Made by a program: the position numbers and the translations under genes
Part shown: in pieces, positions 44,330 to 53,264 of the stretch
Layout of the letters: each line of letters begins with the position of its first letter
Numbering within the stretch: the stretch's first letter is position 1
The notes under the pieces: generated by a model
Databases searched by the model: none
What the model was told of the DNA's origin: nothing
The model's input: only the letters and a program-made list of their open reading frames with translations
Assembly (NCBI RefSeq): GCF_041860085.1
Contig: NZ_CP124747.1
Coordinates: 5,603,001 to 5,667,000, forward strand
From: Schlesneria sp. DSM 10557
GTDB lineage: Bacteria; Planctomycetota; Planctomycetia; Planctomycetales; Planctomycetaceae
DNA: 64,000 nt
Reading direction: 5' to 3'

Positions 44330-47203
44330 TTACTTGAGGATGTCATGGACGATCTGAATCGTCTCATCGCGTCGATGGGGCTTGCTGAGATGCTCGGCCG
44401 AGATTTCCAACTGAATTTTGGCATCGGCTTCCTCGATCGGTTCCAGAGTCAATTCGAAGCCAGCGTTTCCTTGAGGATTCAGTTCATCGATCGATTCAAA
44501 GAGGATCTGATCGCCTTGCTGCTGGTATCTGCGACCGCGGACTTCGACCAGCCGCAGTTCAGGCGGAATTCGCAGGCTCAGTCGAACATTGCGGGCCGGA
44601 GCGGTGCCTGAATTTTTCAGCTGCATCTTTGAGGTGATCCGGTCACCCACAGAGACGACCCCCGTGGCACTCAAGGTTTCCATCTGAAGCTCAGGACGTC
44701 CGACGACCTCGACAGTTGAATTGACCGACGCCGTACTGCCGGAAGCCCCCGTCGCGGTGACCTTACCTACGTGTGTTCCTGTTTCTTTCGGTACGTATTT
44801 GACGCTGACGGCAAGGTCGTCTCCGGGGCCCAACGGGCCAAGTGTCCAATGGACGGCCCGTTGTTTGGGATCGTATCGGCCCCCTCCTGAGGCCGCTTCA
44901 AATTCCATCCCTGCCGGAACCACTTCCGAGATTCGCACATTCGCTACGCGCTGATTTCCTTCATTGCGGATATTGCTGGTAAAGGTAGCGGGCCGGGATA
45001 CGTACACCCGGTTGTGTCCGGATCGCGTCAGGACCAGAACTTCACCAACCACATTGATGGTGTGGTCGAGTTCCTTCTTAATTCCGCTGTCCGCAGTCAG
45101 GATGGCACGGTTCGTTCCTGCCCCAGTCGACATCGCGGTGACGGGGAGCACGATCTCACGGACTTCGTTCGGTGCCAGCTTACCGATGGCACATTCGATG
45201 TCGGTCCCTTCATCGTGTTTGAAGTTCTCGGGGATGATATCACGGACCAGAATGTTACTGGCGTCGACCGTCCCGATATTCTTGAGATAGAAGATCATAT
45301 CGACCGTCTGTCCCGGACGGACTTCGTGCGGCGCTTTGACGGTGAAGTCCAGTTGAGGAGTTGCGACCTGGATCTCTGCAGAAACTTCTGTGGCAAAGTA
45401 GAGTCGTGCCACGCTGCCGATCGGCCCTTCCTGTTTGGGAATCACCTTGATCGAGATCTTTTTCTCTTCGTTCGGCTTCAAGACAAGTTCGTTCCAGATC
45501 AGTCGCTTCCCGACCAGTTCTGCACGGGGCGATGTCCCCATCAGTTCGGTCCCTTTGGGGATGCGATCTTCGACGACCACATTGTGAGCGACAACGCTGC
45601 CCGTGTTTCGCACGATGATCGTGTAGATCAGGGGTTGATCGACCACTGCTTGATGCTGTGCGACTTTCTCGATCGTCAGTCGTGGTTGCTGCACGCCCTG
45701 TTGCGAGGGGTCACCTGCCACGCCATCTCCAACCAGATCACTTGGAGCGATGCTATCGGGATCGGGACGACGCTTGGCTGGCTCCCGTGGCGAAAACGGT
45801 TCGCGGTCTGAATCTTCTTCTTCACGCGTGTCTCGCTCGAACATCTCGGGTTCGGGCAGACGGCGGTTGGGTGTGGTCTGTGGCTCCAGAGGTAGTCCGG
45901 GGAGCGAAAGCCGCTTTCTGTCAGAAGCAGGCGACTTCGGTGCTGGCTCATCATCAACAGGAAAGAGTCCAGGCGGGGTACTCAGTGTGTCCGTGGAGGG
46001 ATTTCCGAGTGCTGGAACGGGCTCTCGCTTCGGTTCCGGAAGTGACTGGATCTGCGATTTGGCAGGGGGAGTCACTTTGGATTTTGATTTGGGGGCAGGC
46101 TCTTCTTCCGCGTCGAATTCTTCGAATGCAGGAGGGGCCTCCACAGCGGAGGGGGTCTCATCCTCTTGCTTTTCTTCTTCCACCATTCCGTCGCCTGGCA
46201 GGAGAGGATCAGACTTGGGTTCTTCCTCGATCGATTCGGGCTCGTCCTGAGGAGGGGCGTCCTTGTCCGTTGCGGCCTCTTCGGGGGTTTCCTGGAACGA
46301 AGGTGCTTCGGTGGCGGCAGGCTCGGCCTTCTTTTCCTGACCCTCGGTTTTCTTTTCTTTACCCAGAGTCGCGCGGCGTGAGCGTGGGATGACGGCCTCA
46401 TCTCCAAAGTCGATGACGGACTTTGAGGGGGCCGGTTCGGCGACTTCTTTCGTTTCCGCCTTCGTCGCTGATTTTTCTGACGGGCTGTTTTCTTCTGTTA
46501 CTTCTTCGAGTTCGTCAAAAGCGGGGGGAGCTTCGTTGACGGCTTCGGTCTCAACGTCTTCTTTTGCTGCCGGTGAGTCGCTGTCGAAGGGATCAAATGA
46601 TGCTTCAGGAGCCGCGCTGGGGGCCTCTTCTTCTGCTTGCTCCTCTTCTGCAGAGGCTTCGGCAGATTGTTTCATCGACGGTTCATCGGAATCAGAGAAG
46701 AGGGATTCTTCTTCTTCGTCAGGAAGGCTTTGCGGTGCTTCTGTCGCTTCTTCCGGCACTTCGAGTTCGACGAGTTCGACATCATCCCGAAAGCTCAGCC
46801 CTCGGGCGGGTGGCTGCAGATCAATGGCAGCAACTTGTCGCTCCGACGAGGACCGGGCTTTCGTCGCTCCGCCCATTGCGGTTTTGACGGTGGCTTTCTC
46901 GGAATTGAATCGTCCGACCAGATCGATTCGCCCTTCCTCATAAGTATCGGTGGGGCGCTTGCGCGGAACGGGCGAGCGTTGCTCATCCAGGCGCGAGACG
47001 GAGACTGACGAAGCCGCTCCGGCGTCTGGTGCTTCGCTGTCGGTCTCTTCGGCGGAGTCTTCAGGAGTATCGACATCACCCAAGGCAACCGATGGCTGCA
47101 TCGTCGCAGCGCGGTTCATCCCCTGTTGTGCCTGAAAAACGGCGAATAATCCAACGCCGATCACTCCCACCATGACGGTGAGCTTCCAAAATCCGTTCCA
47201 CAT
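44330..47203 (-). CDS. Membrane-anchored protein with four DUF11-like repeats and long acidic linker
   Basis: 957 residues. An N-terminal helix (about 4-26) anchors it. Residues about 35-495 are low-complexity, rich in Glu, Pro, Ala and Ser, and probably disordered. The C-terminal half carries four beta-sandwich repeats of about 115 residues that share blocks such as PLIYTIIVRNTGSVVAHNVVVEDRIP, TVDMIFYLKNIGTVDASNILVRDIIP, PATFTSNIRNEGNQRVANVRISEVVP and RITSKMQLKNSGTAPARNVRLSLRIP. This is the DUF11/CARDB-like pattern of surface proteins. It is likely displayed outside the cytoplasmic membrane on the long linker. ATG 47203 has AAGGGA 5 bases upstream; the in-frame TTG at 47221 overlaps that site and is rejected. 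Confidence 0.82.
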   Translation of the reverse strand: MWNGFWKLTVMVGVIGVGLFAVFQAQQGMNRAATMQPSVALGDVDTPEDSAEETDSEAPDAGAASSVSVSRLDEQRSPVPRKRPTDTYEEGRIDLVGRFNSEKATVKTAMGGATKARSSSERQVAAIDLQPPARGLSFRDDVELVELEVPEEATEAPQSLPDEEEESLFSDSDEPSMKQSAEASAEEEQAEEEAPSAAPEASFDPFDSDSPAAKEDVETEAVNEAPPAFDELEEVTEENSPSEKSATKAETKEVAEPAPSKSVIDFGDEAVIPRSRRATLGKEKKTEGQEKKAEPAATEAPSFQETPEEAATDKDAPPQDEPESIEEEPKSDPLLPGDGMVEEEKQEDETPSAVEAPPAFEEFDAEEEPAPKSKSKVTPPAKSQIQSLPEPKREPVPALGNPSTDTLSTPPGLFPVDDEPAPKSPASDRKRLSLPGLPLEPQTTPNRRLPEPEMFERDTREEEDSDREPFSPREPAKRRPDPDSIAPSDLVGDGVAGDPSQQGVQQPRLTIEKVAQHQAVVDQPLIYTIIVRNTGSVVAHNVVVEDRIPKGTELMGTSPRAELVGKRLIWNELVLKPNEEKKISIKVIPKQEGPIGSVARLYFATEVSAEIQVATPQLDFTVKAPHEVRPGQTVDMIFYLKNIGTVDASNILVRDIIPENFKHDEGTDIECAIGKLAPNEVREIVLPVTAMSTGAGTNRAILTADSGIKKELDHTINVVGEVLVLTRSGHNRVYVSRPATFTSNIRNEGNQRVANVRISEVVPAGMEFEAASGGGRYDPKQRAVHWTLGPLGPGDDLAVSVKYVPKETGTHVGKVTATGASGSTASVNSTVEVVGRPELQMETLSATGVVSVGDRITSKMQLKNSGTAPARNVRLSLRIPPELRLVEVRGRRYQQQGDQILFESIDELNPQGNAGFELTLEPIEEADAKIQLEISAEHLSKPHRRDETIQIVHDILK

Positions 47204-47587
47204 GGGAATCCCTTCCCCCAAATGCCCCCCGATAATCGCGAAACCACTGCATTGTGGTCATTGCGCCGGTCAGAGCATGAGGTGGTGCCACTCAATGAAC
47301 ATCACAATTCAAGCATCCCTGCCGGAGTTGAATCGAGTGTCTCTAACAGATTTACAATCATCTGGAAAGAGGAGTCTCCTTAAAGATTGCCTCAAGATCA
47401 AGGTGGAACAATGCCCAAAATCAGAATCTTCCTCACGATCTGACTTAACGGAAAAGTTTTTCCAGAAGTTTCACGATCGTCAGAACCGATACTTCAGGCA
47501 TAGGCGTTAGTGTCGGTGCGTCAATGGCAATACGTAATGTTGACGACACTGAAAGACCCGTCGGGATGCACTTGTCAGGGAAACATC
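47204..47587. other. 384-base divergent region upstream of the BBP7-like gene
   Basis: It should hold promoters for the DUF11-like gene (minus) and the outer-membrane protein gene (plus). An in-frame extension of the latter to 47510 exists but lacks a ribosome site. No defined box or repeat was recognised. Confidence 0.4.
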
Positions 47588-49063
47588 ATGACCGGACGGA
47601 TTCCATTCGGTTTGCTCACAGTACTGGCTGCATTGGTATCAGTGCCAATACAGGCTCAGGGCCAAATGGGACCGCCTACTGGAAACGGAGTGCAGCCTGC
47701 TGGGTTTCACACCTTTCACGAGGCGGCCATACCAGGCCAGTACCACGGGAGACCTCAGAGCTACCAGCGTAGCGGCGTGGAGCGATATCCCGGTCCGCCA
47801 GCACCCACGATCTACGAGGAGCTGCCTGACGATCTGGGATTTCTTTACGACGAAAGTCCGCTGGGGAACTTTCTCACGGACACGTTCCGGCATGCCTGGT
47901 TCCGCGGCGAGTATCTGCTGTGGAACATTTCGGCTCCAGGCGACGTGTTGCTGGGGGCTCAACCTTCCAGTGGCGTCGTCGCTGTGAATAACAGCAACCC
48001 ATTATCGAATTATGGGTTTCCTGGCCGACAGCAGCTTGCCGAAAATGTGCAGTTTGCCCGAACGGTCAATGGCGTCAGCGGGGCTGCCATCGCCCCTGGT
48101 CTTGACTCGTTCTCCAATAACAACCTGAATGGATTCCGCGGTACGTTCGGACTGCCGGTTTCGACAGGGACAGTGGAATTGGGTGGTTTTGTCCTGCAGG
48201 ACAGCGGCAATACCTACAACGGTGGCAATACGCTTGCCAGCGTGTACGAGTCCGGGGTCAATCGGGGAATCGGAACGGGCTATATCCAGGAGCAGATCGA
48301 CGCGAATCCAGCCGTCGTCATCGGCGGGAATGTCGGAGCCGACGGAAATCCCGCGACGAACGGGCAACAAGCTCAGTTCATCTCGCAGCCTGTGCTCGTC
48401 AACGGCGTTCCTCAGAACATGACGGCCACATCCTCGGCCATCGACTACGACGTCAGCTATCAGGCCAAGCTGCTGACATCGGCCTGGGGTGCAGAAGGTA
48501 ACTATGTTCTGGACAGCCCGGACCCCAACGCCATCATCCAGCTTCGACCGATGATCGGTGGTCGTTACTTCAACATCCGTGACCGCTTGAACCAGTTCGG
48601 CCAGTACAACGAGCAAGACGCGATCGATCCCACGATCAATAACGTGATCTCTCGAACGATTGACTCAGCCGGTAACAACAACATCTTTGGTCCTCAGCTC
48701 GGTTTGCGAGCCGAAGCGATGCACTCCCGATTCCTGATCGGTGTCGAACCCAAGTTCACCTTCGGTATGAACACCTGGAAGACGAATCTGGATACGACCA
48801 ACGTGTTCGGTTCCGACGATCCGGCCCAGAGCCTGACGATGAAGGGAACGACCTTCAGTCCCTTGTTCGACGTGAAGTTCTACTCAAACGTGGCGTTGTC
48901 CAAGAATCTGTCGGCTTTCGTTGCCTACAACTACATCTGGGTGGGTCAGGTCAACAAGAGCTACAACGACGTCGTCTACAACCAGCCTGACTTCCGTCTG
49001 ACTCGAAACTACTCGGGGACGACTCTCCAAGGACTTTCGTTCGGACTTGAGCTTCGCTACTAA
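47588..49063 (+). CDS. BBP7-like outer-membrane beta-barrel protein
   Basis: 491 residues. A signal peptide (cleavage near IQAQG) is followed by a Pro/Gly-rich spacer and the WFRGEYLLWNI motif that opens the planctomycete BBP7 family. Amphipathic strands continue to the end, which reads GLSFGLELRY with a terminal aromatic residue as expected for outer-membrane barrel insertion. Large Asn/Gly-rich loops are present. The protein probably forms a barrel in the outer membrane; its cargo is unknown. ATG 47588 has AGGGA 7 bases upstream. An imperfect hairpin follows at 49075. Confidence 0.8.
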   Translation: MTGRIPFGLLTVLAALVSVPIQAQGQMGPPTGNGVQPAGFHTFHEAAIPGQYHGRPQSYQRSGVERYPGPPAPTIYEELPDDLGFLYDESPLGNFLTDTFRHAWFRGEYLLWNISAPGDVLLGAQPSSGVVAVNNSNPLSNYGFPGRQQLAENVQFARTVNGVSGAAIAPGLDSFSNNNLNGFRGTFGLPVSTGTVELGGFVLQDSGNTYNGGNTLASVYESGVNRGIGTGYIQEQIDANPAVVIGGNVGADGNPATNGQQAQFISQPVLVNGVPQNMTATSSAIDYDVSYQAKLLTSAWGAEGNYVLDSPDPNAIIQLRPMIGGRYFNIRDRLNQFGQYNEQDAIDPTINNVISRTIDSAGNNNIFGPQLGLRAEAMHSRFLIGVEPKFTFGMNTWKTNLDTTNVFGSDDPAQSLTMKGTTFSPLFDVKFYSNVALSKNLSAFVAYNYIWVGQVNKSYNDVVYNQPDFRLTRNYSGTTLQGLSFGLELRY

Positions 49064-49074
49064 CGTGAAGTTTA

Positions 49075-49122
49075 GGGGTCAGAATGAAAACAGCGATCAA
49101 CGTCGCGCTTCATCTTGACCCC
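49075..49122. repeat. Long imperfect inverted repeat after the BBP7-like gene
   Basis: GGGGTCAGAATGAA (49075-49088) pairs with TTCATCTTGACCCC (49109-49122), with one G-T pair and one mismatch, around a 20-base loop. No T-run follows. It may stabilise the 3' end of the upstream mRNA or act as a weak terminator. Confidence 0.45.
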
Positions 49123-49196
49123 AATCACCTTCCCACCTAGATTCCGCGACCTGAATCACTTCATCGATGTCAACGGATGCGAAAGGAATCGCAGAG

Positions 49197-50381
49197 ATGA
49201 CCTACACCTTGGGTATGACTGACGAAAGACCGATTCCGTTTATCGATCTGGTACCCCAGTTCAACGCCATGTCTGAAGAAATCATGGCGACCGTGGAGCG
49301 GGTTTTTAAGGAACAGAAATTCATTCTGGGCGAAGAAGTCTCGGAACTCGAACGAGAAATCGCCGAGTATTGCGATGCTCGCCACGCGATTGGGTGTAAC
49401 TCGGGAACAGATGCTCTGATCATTGCTCTTCAGGCGATGGGAATCGGAGAAGGCGACGAAGTGATTACGACGCCGTTCTCATTCTTCGCGACGGCAAGTT
49501 CCATCTGCCGCGTGGGAGCCACCCCCGTCTTCGTCGATATCGATCCTGATACCTACAACCTTGATCCGCGTGCCGTGGAAGAAGCTGTCACGCCACGTAC
49601 CAAAGCGATCATGCCGGTTCATCTGTTCGGCCAGTGCTGCGAGATGGATGCTCTGTGGCGAGTCGCTCAAAAACATGATCTGCAGATCGTCGAAGACGCT
49701 TGCCAGGCGATTGGGGCAGAGTACCAGGGCCGAAAGACGGGCGTCCTTGGATCTGTCGGCTGCTTCAGCTTTTTCCCGACCAAGAATCTGGGTGGGGCGG
49801 GCGATGGCGGGATGATGACCACGGACGATCCCGAACTGGCTCAGCGACTGAAACGACTCCGAGTCCACGGGGATGTCGGACAATACGAACATATTGAAGT
49901 CGGCATGAACAGCCGGCTGGATGCCCTGCAGGCAGCCGTCCTGCGAGTCAAGCTGCGACAGCTTGATCATTGGACCGAAGCCCGGCAGCGGAACGCTGAT
50001 CGCTATGGCGACATGTTCCGCCAGGAAGGGGTCCTTGATTCGATCGCTCTACCCAAGGTCGGTGCAAATCGCCGCCACGTTTTCAATCAATATTGTATTC
50101 GGGTGCGACACGGAAACCGCGACGCCCTGATGCAGGAACTGAAATCGCGCAAGGTCGGTTGTGCCGTCTATTATCCCAAGCCGCTGCACCTGCAAAAGTG
50201 CTTCAAGCATCTGGGATATCGTCCCGGCCAGTTCCCCGAGGCGGAAGCCGCATCACGAGATATCCTCGCGCTGCCCAGCTATCCGGAACTTCCCGCCAGC
50301 GATCAGGCTCGGGTCGTCACGGCCGTGACCGAAATCTGTCATGAGTTTCGTGCGGCCCGCAGTCAGAAGCGTGCGGCCTGA
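49197..50381 (+). CDS. DegT/DnrJ/EryC1/StrS-family sugar aminotransferase
   Basis: 394 residues. Typical blocks are IPFIDLVPQF, NSGTDALIIALQAMGIGEGDEVITTPFSFFATA, ATPVFVDIDPDTYNLDP, VHLFGQCCEMD, VEDACQAIGAEY and SFFPTKNLGGAGDGGMM with the PLP Lys. The C-terminal CAVYYPKPLHLQKCF is also standard. The family transfers an amino group to UDP- or dTDP-linked keto sugars for glycans or surface polysaccharides. No glycosyltransferase or sugar-nucleotide gene lies nearby. The ATG at 49197 has AGGA 9 bases upstream; ATG 49167 and ATG 49215 are alternatives. A perfect terminator follows. Confidence 0.9.
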   Translation: MTYTLGMTDERPIPFIDLVPQFNAMSEEIMATVERVFKEQKFILGEEVSELEREIAEYCDARHAIGCNSGTDALIIALQAMGIGEGDEVITTPFSFFATASSICRVGATPVFVDIDPDTYNLDPRAVEEAVTPRTKAIMPVHLFGQCCEMDALWRVAQKHDLQIVEDACQAIGAEYQGRKTGVLGSVGCFSFFPTKNLGGAGDGGMMTTDDPELAQRLKRLRVHGDVGQYEHIEVGMNSRLDALQAAVLRVKLRQLDHWTEARQRNADRYGDMFRQEGVLDSIALPKVGANRRHVFNQYCIRVRHGNRDALMQELKSRKVGCAVYYPKPLHLQKCFKHLGYRPGQFPEAEAASRDILALPSYPELPASDQARVVTAVTEICHEFRAARSQKRAA

Positions 50382-50481
50382 CGCCCGTCTTCCTACTGTG
50401 TTACGGCGGTTCGGTCGACGTTCAACGATCACCGAATCGCAACACAGGTGGGCGTGACAACATCGACGAATTTGAGACTCG

Positions 50482-50517
50482 AACAGCTTAATCCGCGTGA
50501 TTAAGCTGTTTTTGTTT
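50482..50517 (+). terminator. Strong rho-independent terminator
   Basis: A perfect 12-bp stem (50482-50493 with 50499-50510) encloses a 5-base loop and runs into TTTTTGTTT. It ends the aminotransferase transcript 100 bases after its stop. Confidence 0.9.
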
Positions 50518-50556
50518 ACGGTTCCTGTGTGACGATGCGGCTTGCCAGATGTCGCC

Positions 50557-51681
50557 TCACAGAAATTCCATGGCGACACGATCCGCAACGAATCGACCGG
50601 CGAGCGTCAGTTTCACGGTTTCACCATCATCTGTGACCAGTCCCAACTGAATCTGCTCTTTGAGGGTGTCTCTGTAAAGTTCATCGAACTTGATTCCTGT
50701 GCGAGCAAAAAACTCTGTTCGCTGAAGTCCGGCGCTGCGACGAAGTCCGAGATAGACGAGTTCTCTGGCACGATGATCGGGGGCCAGTTCTTCCGCATCG
50801 GCTACAGGGGATTCTCCCCGTTCGATCCGTGACAGCCAGCCGAGGACGCTCCGGATGTTCGTTTCACGCCGGCCTCCAACGTAACGGGCGGCACCCGGCC
50901 CGAAGGCCCAGTATTCGTCGCCGCTCCAGTAGACCTGATTGTGCCGACATTCAAATCCGGGACGGGCGTAGTTCGAGATTTCGTACTGATGAAATTGCGC
51001 CTGGGGCAGGATCTCCATCGCGAGGGCGTACTGGTCCCTTTCGAGTTCCTCATCGGCTGCCTGTAACTGACCTCGCTCACGGCGAGTCCAGAACTCGGTC
51101 CCTTTTTCAAAGGTGAGACCGTAGGCGGAGATGTGAGCCGGTTCCAGATCGATTGCCTGGCGCAGCGTGCAGCGCCAATCCTCCAGTGTCTGGCCCGGTA
51201 CTCCAAAAATGAGGTCGAGTGAAATGTTTTCGAATCGCGGCTTGAGGCGTCGCATCACGTCGACGATTTGAACGGGATCGTGATCTCTCTCCAGCAGTTT
51301 CAGCGAATGCGGTGAGAATGATTGCACTCCCAGGCTGATTCGGTTGACGCCCGCTTCCTGCAGGAGTTGCAGCTTCTCTTCGGTCAGATCGAGCGGGTTC
51401 GCTTCGACACTGAATTCCGTTTCCGGTGTGTGTGGGAACGTTCGTCGAACGAGTTCAAACAGGCGTCGCAGTTCGTCAGGTTGAGGATGAGTGGGTGTCC
51501 CGCCCCCGAAAAAAATTGTCTTTACGGGGACCGCTGGGGGAACGAGTGCCGTTTTAATCTCAAGTTCCAGTGCACGCAAATAGTCTTGCACCAGATCATC
51601 ACGCCCCGCGACCAGCGTGAAATCGCAGTATCCGCATCGATGTGCGCAGAACGGAACGTGGATGTAAACGGAGTGTGGAAT
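50557..51681 (-). CDS. hemW: HemW-like radical SAM protein with no canonical start codon
   Basis: The frame encodes about 374 residues of the HemW/oxygen-independent coproporphyrinogen oxidase-like family. The radical SAM cluster site CAHRCGYC gives C12, C16 and C19 if numbered from 51681. FFGGGTPT, VEANPLDL, NRISLGVQSF, DLIFGVPGQT, ISAYGLTFEKGT, EISNYARPGFECRHNQ and YWAFGPGAARY follow. HemW proteins are haem chaperones rather than true HemN oxidases. The frame is closed by TAA at 51693-51691, and no ATG, GTG or TTG lies between it and the cluster; GTG 51591 would remove the cysteines. ATT at 51681 has AAGAG close upstream and is used here as a provisional start. A frameshift or error near the 5' end is the alternative. 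It follows the PfkB gene by 128 bases. Confidence 0.8.
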   Translation of the reverse strand: MPHSVYIHVPFCAHRCGYCDFTLVAGRDDLVQDYLRALELEIKTALVPPAVPVKTIFFGGGTPTHPQPDELRRLFELVRRTFPHTPETEFSVEANPLDLTEEKLQLLQEAGVNRISLGVQSFSPHSLKLLERDHDPVQIVDVMRRLKPRFENISLDLIFGVPGQTLEDWRCTLRQAIDLEPAHISAYGLTFEKGTEFWTRRERGQLQAADEELERDQYALAMEILPQAQFHQYEISNYARPGFECRHNQVYWSGDEYWAFGPGAARYVGGRRETNIRSVLGWLSRIERGESPVADAEELAPDHRARELVYLGLRRSAGLQRTEFFARTGIKFDELYRDTLKEQIQLGLVTDDGETVKLTLAGRFVADRVAMEFL

Positions 51682-51809
51682 TTGTCGCTCTTACAGTCTG
51701 ATCAATGAGAAAAACGCTGATTTCGTACCGGTCAGTGGGGCGGTCGCATGTGACGGCACGTCAGTAATCGCAGGCCGTCGCTCCGACTCCCAAGGTCATG
51801 CGTGCGTCA

Positions 51810-52700
51810 TCAATCCTCGATGAGTTTTGTCAGGTTCCTCGCTGGAAGCAACTCTTGGGCATTCATCACGGCAGCACGAATGCCGATCTCCAGACACTGC
51901 CGCATCGGATACTGTTGATCGATTCCCGCGGCGATACCGGCGGCCAGGCAGTCTCCGCAGCCAATGGGATTGATCACATTGACCTGGGGGATTGGAAGCG
52001 TCAGCAGCCCATCCGGTCCGAGAGCCAGTAACGGCGCTTCGCCCTGACTGACAACAACCCAGGCAGCACCGCGATCTCGAATCTCTGACATGGCCGACAC
52101 CAGAGCATCTTCGGTCGTCATTTCCCTCCCGACGGTCCGCGAGAGTTCCTCACGATTGGGCTTCACGACGAATGGTCGAAGCGGAAGGGCTGCCTCGAGT
52201 TCTGCTCCTCGGATATCCAGCACGGCTTTGGCCGTCGTTTGTTCGAGAAGTTGCCGGTAGAAATCAGCAGGAGTCGACTCGGGCAGCGATCCACTCAACA
52301 CGACGACATTGGCAGTCCGGGATTCCTCAGCGAAGGCCGAAAGGAAAGCGGCCCGATCTTCCTCCGGGATAGGGTGCGAGTTCTCGACCAGTTCCGTCGT
52401 TGTTCGCGTGGTTTCGTCCAGGATGGTGGTACAGGTCCGGGTGGGGACCTGCGACCGAATCCACCGGACTGAAGCTCCCAGACGGGCAAAATCGGCCGCG
52501 ATCAGCTCGCCCGAGGGGCCCCCCACCAGGCACAGCGTTCTGGCAGAGGCACCCAACTGGTGCAGTGCCGCTCCGACGTTCAGAACTTTGCCAGATCCGC
52601 ACCAGGCCGAGCGGTGGGCTCGGTTGACTTCACCGGGCACAAATTGGCTGAACGACAGTACCTGCTGCCAGGCGGGGGTTAATCCGGCGGCGAGAATCAC
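51810..52700 (-). CDS. PfkB-family carbohydrate kinase (1-phosphofructokinase/tagatose-6-phosphate kinase type)
   Basis: About 296 residues. The N-terminus VILAAGLTPAWQQVLSF and GSGKVLNVGAALHQLGA resemble 1-phosphofructokinase-type kinases. The ATP/anion-hole signature is NPIGCGDCLAAGIA, with Cys in place of the usual Ala of GAGD and the catalytic Asp kept. The substrate is likely a phosphorylated sugar or a nucleoside, but it cannot be set. GTG 52700 is chosen because AAGGA lies 9 bases upstream and because the family starts there; TTG 52796 would add 32 unconserved residues. The HemW gene lies downstream on the same strand. Confidence 0.83.
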   Translation of the reverse strand: MILAAGLTPAWQQVLSFSQFVPGEVNRAHRSAWCGSGKVLNVGAALHQLGASARTLCLVGGPSGELIAADFARLGASVRWIRSQVPTRTCTTILDETTRTTTELVENSHPIPEEDRAAFLSAFAEESRTANVVVLSGSLPESTPADFYRQLLEQTTAKAVLDIRGAELEAALPLRPFVVKPNREELSRTVGREMTTEDALVSAMSEIRDRGAAWVVVSQGEAPLLALGPDGLLTLPIPQVNVINPIGCGDCLAAGIAAGIDQQYPMRQCLEIGIRAAVMNAQELLPARNLTKLIED

Positions 52701-53264
52701 GAATGTCGATCCTTTTCCCCAGGGCGGGATAGAAGTAGGTGGAAGGTATGGGGAAAGTTGATCCAGAAATTCCGACCGTCGTGGCTGTGCAATCAATACT
52801 GCGGCGAGGGGGGAAATCCCGATCTTGCCAGAGGGAGAATTCGGGATTTTCTTGACTGACCCGACGTCAGGCTGTTAGGGTAGTCCAAGTGGTGCAACGA
52901 CTCCAGCCCCATGCATTTCCGTATCCACACATCGTGGAAATTCTGCCTCTCTCCAGTTCCTCATAATGTAATTTGGTTTCCGGCTCGGTTCTGAATTTCC
53001 TGTTGAGGATGCTCTGGTTCCCGGCGATGATTGAACGATTGAATGACAATTCGCTTTTGCGCTGCGGACAACCAGGCACGCAACGAACTCGCCCACAAAT
53101 GTTAAAGCCGCGAAAACGGGTACTGCGATCGGGTGGCAAAACAGCGCCGATGTGGTTAATTTGTCGTGACTAACAAAACCGGGCTTGGTGCTGAGACCCT
53201 CATGTCCATGAACCGACTTCGTCAATATTCGAACCCACACCATTCTGATGTGAAGGATGGGTCC
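52701..53264. other. 564-base intergenic region
   Basis: It separates the divergent PfkB and HEAT-like genes. It contains the inverted repeat at 52814-52849 and, just after it, TTGACT (52852) with TAGGGT 18 bases on, a weak promoter candidate for the plus strand. Otherwise nothing was recognised. Confidence 0.4.
52814..52849. repeat. 9-bp inverted repeat
   Basis: AAATCCCGA (52814-52822) and TCGGGATTT (52841-52849) are exact complements around an 18-base loop. It lies just before a possible -35 box, so it could be an operator. Confidence 0.45.

Noticed and set aside
45014-46392. Overlapping plus-strand frames opposite the DUF11-like gene
   Set aside because: Composition mirrors the acidic linker of the real gene; no supporting start or domain.
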